Assembly (NCBI GenBank): GCA_024741835.1
Contig: JAENRP010000236.1
Coordinates: forward strand, 1 to 64,000
Direction of reading: 5' to 3'
Length of the DNA: 64,000 nucleotides
Source of the DNA: Diplocarpon mali
Taxonomy: Eukaryota; Ascomycota; Leotiomycetes; Helotiales; Drepanopezizaceae
Shown here: in pieces, positions 56,225-64,000 of the stretch
Numbering within the stretch: position 1 is the stretch's first letter
Layout of the letters: the number at the start of each line of letters is the position of its first letter
The notes under the pieces: generated by a model
Told to the model about the DNA's origin: nothing
Seen by the model: only the letters and a program-made list of their open reading frames with translations
Database searches by the model: none
Translations under genes and position numbers: made by a program

Positions 56225-59200
56225 ATCACGCACTCGGTGGGTTTCTCGCTCCTCGGCTTTGGACATTTGTATTCCGAGTTGGTTGGTGAGAGTAAATCTT
56301 CGTCTGACAGCGGTGCACGATCAGTCGGTGTCTGATCCACTATCCTGGAGAGAACAGAGAGCCAAAAACCCAGTGGGACGGTGAGTTGGGATGTTGGCGT
56401 ATACCTCACTCGGGTCCAGCCGATCCTGCCAGTCTCAACGAGGCATTCTCGGGAGGCGACACTTCAAAGCCCTCCAGCCCCCCTCAGTTGATGATTCGAC
56501 AAACTCAATCACCCTCAGAGCACCCGAAGAGCGTCACAGACGCGACTGATATTCCTATACTCGCGCTCACCAGAGCTCCGCCCCGGCATGAACCGCTGGC
56601 CCCACGTGGTCCAAGGTACGGCGAGATCCCGACGCGCAGAGACCACATCCACGAAAGATATAGTTCCCCTCGTCTCTGCGTCGATGGGCTGAACGTTGGC
56701 GCGTAACGAGGCCGAGGCGCATAGCCAGCGGGATCCCGTGTGAAGTAACGAGACCCGTCATCGCAGCACGGGGGTTGGCACGAATTGGTCGGATAGAGGC
56801 GATTGTTATCATCGATATGACCAGGCGGCGTCAAGATGCTATACCCGCTAATGCTGAGAGAGATGCCATCAACACTCTCCTAAACTCCCGTAAGCACGGG
56901 CTCGCAAAGGACGTGCGATAATTACGGTTTTGCCCGGAGTGACTTTGGCATCTCAGGGCATTGATGTTCCGAGAAAGGAGCCGGCACTGAATCACGCCAG
57001 TTAGCTAGGTTCCTGTGCAGAATTACATGCAGGCTGCCTTTCCAGACCAACGTGATTGAGATGGCTTGTCACAAGTTGGCACTTTGCGTATTTAATATAT
57101 AACAGTTTATTACAGGCGCCAAGAATGCAGATCATGGGCGTTGTGTCTTTGTATGTGGGCCGCTCGGACTGGAGAGGATGACAGGCTCCTATCGCGCATT
57201 TTGCAAACGACCGACGCTCACCTGCGTACAGGTAGAGCTTCAACTATGACTATCTCTTGAGCCTCGAGATTCACCACTACGCAGCTGGTTCCTAGTATCC
57301 CTGAGCTGGACCGCTACGGCCAACAGTGCTGGAAGCAGGAACCTCCCTGTGAGCCACCTCGATGGAAGATACAGATTTGATTCTCTTGCGCCGGTTGAGA
57401 GCATTTCTGTTGATTCCAGATTTCCCAGACCATCTGGATACGGCTGCTAGAATCTACAGCTTGGAGCGCTCTGCCGCGGAGAACCCAAGCCGCTCGCTAC
57501 GCTCTTACACAGTATCCACGGAACCATCTTGGCTGGAACCAAGTGGCAAGGTGAATACAGCAGCCCCCGATTCTCTTCGACAGGGCCCCGGAAGTTCTTA
57601 CTCGCGGGCACCGATACTGAACATCATGGCCTGGCAGACCGGGGCGGCTCTCAGAGGGCTTCACTTCGAAATCTCGAGGATAGATTCCTTGTAGGGATTA
57701 TCATCACAATGGCTGCGGCCAAGCAGTGGTACACATCGAGCTACCTGGCGAGGGCTTTCTTGGAGGGATCCTTGGAGAATTTACGAGACCTTACACATAA
57801 ATGCTATTCCTCGTCACTTCAGGCAATACTCTTTTACCCCAGGCCCAGCGGTAGTTGTCTGACGCGGGTCCAGTCACGAGCCTCCTCTATCGTTTTCCAA
57901 GCCGCGACTTTGCTGTTTTTTCCCCAATCAAACTTTAGCTCTTTCCAGCTGCTTATCTTGGAGCAGGACTCGGCTTCTCTGTATGGATGAGATCACACGC
58001 CTTTCTTTCTTCAAATCCGCACGTTTAGAGCGGATATCTGTCAGAGAGAAAGCCGGCGGCCCACTCTTATTATCTGATCCCCAGCAGCTGTATAAAAAAT
58101 ACTAGCGCAAGCCGGGACTCGGAGAGCAGATGAGTCAGAAAGCCAAGTGGACGTCCGAACAGATATCGTCAAGCTCTCGCCCAGGCACTCCCGCTGTCGG
58201 GTGTGGCCGCAACCTCTGCCGCGCCTCGCCTTCTTGCTCTCTACCCATGTGTCCGTCCGATCCAGGTCAATGAGGAGAAAGGACCGAATCACATCTCCCA
58301 ATGGGCACTCCTCTCAGAGCATAATCGCGGCTATGCATCAGGTACGACTCGGCGCGAAGACATGGGAAACATATTGCCACGCTCCACCCACGTCGGGAAT
58401 CCACTCGCGGTTGGAGAGGATACTAGGCGTGCCGCACTCGCCCAAGCTTTGATAGAAGCCCATGCCCTTGTGAAAAAGCCTCGGGACCATGTGGCACTGG
58501 TGTTTTCTTCCTGAGGATATCTCGACTGCATTACGGGTCTGAGGAGCGGAGACTGGATGAGAACAGATCCAGGGGGTTCCCGATGGCTCTTTAAGAGACG
58601 ATGTGCGCCAGAGATAACGGTATCCTGAGTTGGTCGCAGAAGGCATATCGCGTGTCACCGACTTTGACCTGGCTGTTGCTTTGCCCGGGTCCACGATCAG
58701 GAGAGATTCTCGTCGGGACGGTGGATCCATGCCACGCCTTCTCCGCAGCGTATCGATGAAACTCTCTGCAGTTCAGTATGAAGAGACAAGGACTCGGCAT
58801 CGACATCCCATATCCTCGGCCCAGCCATGCATCAGGTATAGCCTCCGCCTCTAGCACCGCGCTCTCCTCTCCAGCTCTCTCAAAGTTCCATCCTCCGAAA
58901 CAGCCTCGAGGCCCTCGATCATCACCAGCCCTCTCCTCTTCGTGGGCACAGATCCGGCCGATCTCGTGCTCAGGCCCGCACGTCCAGCCCCGTCCATCGG
59001 GTCGAAGCACCATGCGCCTGGAGCAGCGACAAAGCCAAATGTTCAGCCCAACACCAACCAGGCTGGCGCTGTTCTCCTGGGAACGGGGCCCACGCGCGGT
59101 CGCACTTGCAGCTATGTCTGGGGCAGGGCGTCGTTCCGCGTTGGCTGGTAGTCGGATCGCGTGTTCGAGCTTGTTTTCTTTGCGAAGCGAGGTTGGAGTA

Positions 59201-59255
59201 GGGGTTGGCGAGGGGATGATGTCTGTGCGAGGAGGGCGGGGGTCCTGCCAACATA
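56225..59255. other. Gene-poor region, unassigned frames
   Basis: Frames with some coding character lie on the plus strand at 56386-56880 (ending QDAIPANAERDAINTLLNSR), 57362-57990 and 58203-58514. None has a recognisable domain or a convincing splice model. A 241-codon minus frame (58591-59316) starts inside the neighbouring mobile element and is not accepted. Confidence 0.35.
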
Positions 59256-59425
59256 CTTGGTACATGCCCGAAATAATGTACAAGTGCTGTCTGTGCGTAA
59301 TTCTACCGGTTTCCATTAACAGGGCTCATATACAGGGGGTACAGCCAATGATTTATCTATAACGATTCGCCAAGTATCTAGTGTGCACGGCCTAGAATTG
59401 TACATTATTTACCCATGGTACGAAG
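59256..59425. mobile_element. 170-bp internally deleted derivative of the Tc1-like element
   Basis: Flanked by TA (59254-59255 and 59426-59427). The left about 110 bp match 44082-44195 of the large element (AAATAATGTACAAGTGCT, then TTCTACCGGTTTCCATTAAC); the right about 65 bp match its right end (GCCAAGTATCTAGTGT to GTACATTATTTACCC). Where the copies differ this one usually keeps C or G while the large copy has T or A, for example CTTGGTACATGCCCG against CTTAGTATATGCCTG. No coding capacity. It is a MITE-like product needing a transposase in trans. Confidence 0.85.
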
Positions 59426-60675
59426 TATGTATCACCAAGCTGGCATATCCGACGTTTCCCGATTCTCAGCCAAGCTCCAGACTCGAGCAGTAGAAATGAT
59501 TCCCGCGGTCAAAGGCTCCATCTGGCCGGCGGCGAAGGAGGAGCCAGGTCGTGGTCAGGAGGGTTTCGTATAACGCGGAGGAGTTGAGGTGAGCACCAGC
59601 TGTATCCCCCACTCGGCCGTCGGCGCTGACCTATTCTTAGTATCGGGGTAGCCATGAAGCTGGGACGAGAGCCGCAGCCCGCGAAATCCCCCCAGAGCGT
59701 GATCGAGCCGCCCTCATCTGAAACGTGACCTGCCATCTCCAGTCTGCGATATCCGCAACAGCGACGGCTGGAGTTTCCCCCCTCATCGGAGGCGGTGCCG
59801 GCTGGGAGGAGGGTAGCTTTCCCGAGACGGCGAGACGGAGCGTTGTTTTTGTTCCTCTCCCGCATGCTTGAGCCGTGCCGCGTGTCGCACCTCCGGACAT
59901 GCTGGCGTCCCGGCTCTGCTCAGCGCGTCAGACAAGAACTCGGGAAGTATATCTGCGTTGGACGACTGCATTTCACACCCGAGTATGGCCTCGCACTTCC
60001 TTACCGGGTACGAAGTATACGATGCCACACGGATAAATATTACTCCGGGCCGCCCATCGACCTATTTCTGGTTACAGTCCTGGCTGACGCAACTCGCGTA
60101 CGGTACGGGTGCCAAGATAACCACGATGCTTGGCCTCGTCATCTTGCCGGAGGAATTGGATTCGGGCGTGGCGGAGTACGGAGCTCGAAAAAAAAAACAA
60201 AAAAACCAGCAGCGCAAGTCCGGGCGTATCACAGCGGCGCCTCACGACAGTCTGAATTGAACTTGATATCCCGGAATGAATAACTGTTGACATCAGCTCC
60301 GAAACGGTGGCAAATGCCTGGGATTCTATCGTGACGCCCGCGGCTAGTCAGGCGGGGGGGTCGACCGTCAGAATCATCCTCGCCGAGAATACCGGCCGAG
60401 GCATCGCAGACTGCATGTCTGTCGGGTGAGAAGTGCGCTGGCTCCCGTGATCCGAGACGGCGAACGTAGAGGCCAACCCCCCCCACCCCCGAACCCAACG
60501 GGCCGGGAACCTCCAAGTTTCTGGCTTTATCAGAGCGAGAGGATCTCCCTCCCAGGTGTTCGCAACGACGTCAACAGCATCACCCGCGACAGCATGCTCT
60601 TCCACGACCCTCCGCATCATCCTCACGCTGCCCTGACAATCGCATCCTCGTCCGCAGAGCCAGAGACCGCCAACC
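59426..60675. other. Intergenic, no supported gene
   Basis: Frames at 59795-60283 and 59868-60260 overlap in different registers without a domain. A nearly pure A tract lies at 60187-60206, and a C run at about 60478-60490. Confidence 0.4.
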
Positions 60676-61894
60676 ATGCCGCCGGTCATCAGGGGCGTGC
60701 GCTCCCACTCCAACTCCCAGCCTGACGCCGACGCTCCCGGGAGCCCGGCGTCGCAATCGCCTCGAGATCGCGACCCCCGAGTCACATTCGACCGCGCGCA
60801 GGATCGAGAGGAGGGCGAGGCCTACTACGATTCGCGCGCAGCAACCCAGTCCGAGTACCAGAGACGCGCCAGCACGCTGCAGACATACTACGGCGAGCAC
60901 CCCGAGCTCCTCCCGCAGCTGCCCTTCACCTTCCGCCACGGCTTCAAGAGATGGAAGCTGGGGGGCTACATCGCGCTGATGGTGTTCGACGCCTGCGTCG
61001 TGCCCATCCTGCTGTACTACGCCATGACTTTCGGCGGGGACCTCGAGAGCTTCATCGTGTTCGCCGTCGTGACGGCGATCTGGGGCGGGCCGACCTACGT
61101 CGAGTTCGCCGTGCGCTCGCTGCGGCTGATCAAGAAGCACAGGTTCTACAAGCCCCTGGGCGTGAATAAGCGGTGGGCGTTCGACATCACGAACTGGATC
61201 CTGGTGCTTACGATCACGGCGGTCACCGCGCTGCTGATTGTGGGCGCGGCGCCGCATGATGTCTTCCTGCGGGTGTTGTCGATGCCGGGACCTGCGATAC
61301 TGTACTGTCTCTCCGGACCGCTCTTCCTCCTGAGCATGTACAACCATTTTGGGTGGAAGGCGCCGTTCAGGATCAGCTCGACGCCCAAGGGGGAGCAGGT
61401 GTACCCGGGCATATTCTACATCGTGGAAGATATCGTGGCGGTCAATGCGGGGGGTGGCAGGCCGTTTCGCGAAGGCATGGCTGCCAGGTACAGAGCCAGT
61501 CCCATGTTCCGCAAGATGATCCGAGACTTGTCGTGGTTCTGGTCGATCCCGGGCCTGCTCATGGCTGCTGGGCTGACCATTGTCGTGGTCATTAGCCACG
61601 TGCGCGAGGAGATTGCGTATGGAATTGGTATGCATGCTCTGCTCACCCGCCGGGGGGACGCGCTAACCGTTTGCAGGGTGGGGAGTTCCGTTCCTGTGGG
61701 CGACCATCTGGGCCGGAATCACGGTACCGTGGGTCAGATCCGTGATGGCGGAGGAGAGGTCGAGCTGGGAGGCCGAGACGAAGATGATGACATCCACCAT
61801 GTCAAAACCGCCCTCGGCGCACGACCCCGAGGCCGCAGAATTGAAGCCGCCCTCGGAGCACACGACGGAAGGTACCGAGACGATGCAGGTGTAG
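60676..61894 (+). CDS. Six-helix integral membrane protein of unknown function
   Basis: Exons 60676-61627 and 61677-61894 (49-nt GT-AG intron with a CTAAC branch site) encode 389 residues. The N-terminal 90 residues are polar, Ser/Asp/Arg-rich and cytoplasmic by charge. Six hydrophobic segments follow, at about residues 95-119, 124-146, 170-191, 197-223, 286-308 and 318-338. The loop between helices 4 and 5 holds a distinctive block, VYPGIFYIVEDIVAVNAGGG followed by RPFREGMAARYRASPMFRKM, which I take as the most conserved part. The C-terminus is a polar Ser/Thr/Glu/Pro-rich tail ending TEGTETMQV. Without the intron the frame runs on in a wrong register, so automated models may mis-call the last helix. 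I do not recognise a named family; it resembles conserved hypothetical membrane proteins of filamentous ascomycetes. No transporter signature is visible. Confidence 0.82.
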
Positions 61895-63685
61895 AGGGAT
61901 ACGGACACGTGATGACGCGAATAACGCCTTGACGATGGGCCGATGGGCCACGGTTGATGGGACGGCCCGAGGAGTTGATACCCCGCCGTGCTTATCGGCA
62001 TGAACCCCCATAATTGTGTTACTTTCAATCCTCTCCCCGACGCTCAGGATTGGTGAACGCAACGGTGGACCCCCTAACCTGAGTATTCCACACGGTCCAA
62101 TTCGAGTGAACCCAAAAGAGAGCCTGCTGTTCTGTAGGCTTAGACACGGCGAGCGTCATTTCGCTGCGCCATGTCCTGCTCCCATACGAGACGAGCTTGT
62201 GCTCCTTGGTCGAGAGGAATATGGTGTTTACCGAGCGCTCCCCCCTTGGTATTCGCTTAGCGTCAGCCCCTGGCTGCCTCCACATGTAGTGCTGTGACCA
62301 GGAGCTGGTTCGCACCCTGCGACTTGGAGTATTCCCGACAGATTGCCGCTGTTAATTAAGCCCCCTTCGCCTGCCATGTCAACCTCCCTGACCACGGCGC
62401 ACCAACGAGCATGCGAACTCGATGAAAAATCAAGTCGCACCCTTTCTCAAGCGAGTTCAACTCTTCTCACTAGAATACATGCCCAAATGTTAGCACTGGG
62501 GCATAGGCGAAAGACCCTGTGACTAAGCCAACACCCCTAGTAGCCCTATGGCATGAGTCTCCTGTCTCTTTTCCTGTATATAGCTTTGGCCCTTCTTACA
62601 CCAAGAGGTACTCCAAGCCCAATTGCTCTGGTCGCTATTGATCAAGATGGAGCTTAAGCGGACTAGGTACGAGCGCCCCTCACAACGTATCATGGTCCTT
62701 CTCGCAAATCTCGAGCGTCCACAGACTGCTCATTGTCACGACAGGAAAATCCCTTCCGCTTGGCAGGTATCATGAACCTGGCGCGGGGAGATGCGCCGAG
62801 GCGGAGCACAGCCGTGTCTGGGTAGAGGGTGAGACGGGGAGCCGAGAGCGCCGCCGGGGCCGGAGGAACGGGTGGTTCCCCGGGGGTGGTGGAGCCGATC
62901 CGGGCTCGGAAGACCCGCCGGTCGACGCCGGCTCGGGCTCGCGGGAGGTGGGTGGACGGCTCTGGGGTCCACCGGTACGTATTGTCGTGAGCTCAATGCG
63001 TCTTTGTGTGAGAGCGCGGCTCCTTGGTTGCGCATGGTGGATCTTGGGCTGGGATGTGCAAGGTCACAGGAGGGAGGGGGTGCGTGCGAAGATGCGTATG
63101 ATGAGAGGCTAGCTATAGATACATACCCGTCGCGTAGTTGCCATCTCCTTGAGCTGATGAGAGGCTAGCTATAGATACATATCCGTCGCGTATTTGCCAT
63201 CTCCTTGAGCTGATGTTCGGTTGTTGCTCTCTCTCTTTTTTTTTTTTCAATCAAACGGACATGGGGATTTGTCGTGAGATCGCTCATGCGATCGGAGGAG
63301 ATGCGAAGATGCTTAGAATAAGAGAATGATTGTGAAAAGATATCCAGCCGCGATCCCCTGTCACCAATGCTCGATCATGACTGGTCGCAAGACTTGGAGG
63401 AAAAATCTCACGTCCAAATGCGTCGGTAGCTACGAAGGATACATACATATGAGAAGATGCTGGTAACAAGAGGCTAGATACATATAAGAAGATGCTGGTA
63501 GCAGGAGGCTAGCTGTCCATCGGGAGCTCGGTCGCGGCCCCCTCCGTGTTGATATTCGCTTATGGCTCGCTTCCAGCCCCAGATCGGATCTGAGGAACAC
63601 AACATCCCCTGCGGGCGACAGCCTCCTCTGCCGGCGGCGCGTCTGCGTCCGCCGACGGAGCAACCCACCTCCAGCTGGCGTACAC
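61895..63685. other. Intergenic with direct repeats
   Basis: No supported gene. Two near-identical copies of a roughly 57-bp unit (containing GAGGCTAGCTATAGATACAT and CATCTCCTTGAGCTGATG) lie at about 63098-63215. Related shorter repeats (AAGATGCTGGTA...GAGGCTAG, about 31 bp) lie at 63452-63512. A poly(T) run is at 63236-63248. Confidence 0.5.
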
Positions 63686-64000
63686 CTACCGCAGCGGGCC
63701 CCACCGCGTCTCCTGCGCCACGGCCAGCAGAGACGGGTAGAGCGGCGTCCCCAGCCCGGTGGCGGGATCCCAGCCCGGAACCGCCCAGAAGCCGGCGTCG
63801 CTGATGACGCCGCTGCAGCCGGTGGTCCGGCCGGCCGTGATGTCGGTGAAGCCGGCGCCCGCGGCGGCGCTGCCGTACAGCCACGGGTTCAGGAAGCCGA
63901 GCGGCCGCAGGCCGGCGGCCAGGCGGTCGCTGTTCAGCAGCTGGATGATGCTCGCAAAGGTCGGGCTCGCGGCGCTGGTGCCGCTGACGGTCTCGGTCGA
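63686..64000 (-). CDS. Sedolisin-family (S53) serine peptidase, C-terminal part
   Basis: The gene enters from beyond the right edge; 104 residues and the stop (TAG at 63686-63688) are visible. The fragment begins STETVSGTSAASPTFASIIQ, the sedolisin nucleophile motif with the catalytic Ser in GTSAASP. LLNSDRLAAGLRPLGFLNPW follows, and then the two calcium-binding Asp regions, FTDITAG and GWDPATGLGTP, near the C-terminus. The end LYPSLLAVAQETRWGPLR is normal for the family, so the 3' end is intact. Fungal members are secreted, acid-active tripeptidyl-peptidases or endopeptidases made with a prosegment, which would lie outside the window. The DNA is very GC-rich at third positions. Confidence 0.92.
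   Translation of the reverse strand, partial: STETVSGTSAASPTFASIIQLLNSDRLAAGLRPLGFLNPWLYGSAAAGAGFTDITAGRTTGCSGVISDAGFWAVPGWDPATGLGTPLYPSLLAVAQETRWGPLR

Noticed and set aside
58591..59316. 241-codon minus-strand frame
   Set aside because: Its start lies inside the 170-bp transposon derivative and no conserved motif is seen.
60580..61635. 351-codon minus-strand frame rich in Arg/His/Asp
   Set aside because: Antisense shadow of the six-helix membrane protein gene.
1..64000. CRISPR array or bacterial-type operon
   Set aside because: No regularly spaced repeat-spacer structure; gene structure is eukaryotic with spliceosomal introns.

Overview
The window is the left end of a chromosome or telomere-anchored contig of a filamentous ascomycete (Pezizomycotina). 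It opens with about 18 copies of the CCCTAA telomere repeat. The genes have short GT-AG introns (45-280 nt) with CTAAC/CTGAC-like branch sites, and the gene set is typically fungal: PIR wall protein, GH17 glucanase, NpgA-type PPTase, ADE2 fusion, YTP1-like protein, sedolisin. Species cannot be named from sequence alone. Exon joins were worked out by hand from splice consensus and reading frame; in every model called with high confidence the summed exon length is divisible by three.

Layout. 0-9 kb is subtelomeric: aspartate-semialdehyde dehydrogenase (HOM2) less than 0.7 kb from the telomere repeats, a small transposon derivative, an intron-containing tRNA-Arg(TCG), an unrecognised pseudogene with C-to-T type stops, and cysteine dioxygenase. 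9-11.4 kb is repeat-rich and ends at an assembly gap. 11.4-18.1 kb holds a centrosomin-motif protein and a YTP1-like membrane protein, both on the minus strand, separated by GC-rich DNA without a supported gene. 19-32.8 kb is the densest part and is ordinary housekeeping: 4'-phosphopantetheinyl transferase, ADE2, ATP synthase subunit g, folylpolyglutamate synthase, DOA1/UFD3 and a STRAP-like WD40 protein.

32.8-38 kb is gene-poor and holds decayed fragments, including an NAD(P)-binding reductase fragment with lost glycines. 38-40.2 kb encodes a membrane-anchored GH17 beta-1,3-glucanase. 44.08-45.36 kb is a heavily AT-mutated Tc1-type (DD34E) transposon, with short derivatives at 59.3 kb and 2.5 kb. 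50.2-51.5 kb is a PIR wall protein whose last three introns all sit at the same point of its repeat. 51.5-60.7 kb has only weak ORFs and simple repeats. 60.7-61.9 kb encodes a six-helix membrane protein of unknown function, and the window ends inside a sedolisin (S53) peptidase gene.

Functionally this is not a biosynthetic cluster. The themes are amino-acid and one-carbon metabolism (HOM2, CDO, FPGS), purine synthesis (ADE2), ubiquitin turnover (DOA1) and the cell wall (PIR, GH17). The decayed genes and the transposon carry C-to-T/G-to-A changes of the kind left by repeat-induced point mutation or cytosine deamination. I found no convincing novel multi-gene system. The most unusual structure is the repeat-phased intron arrangement in the PIR gene.
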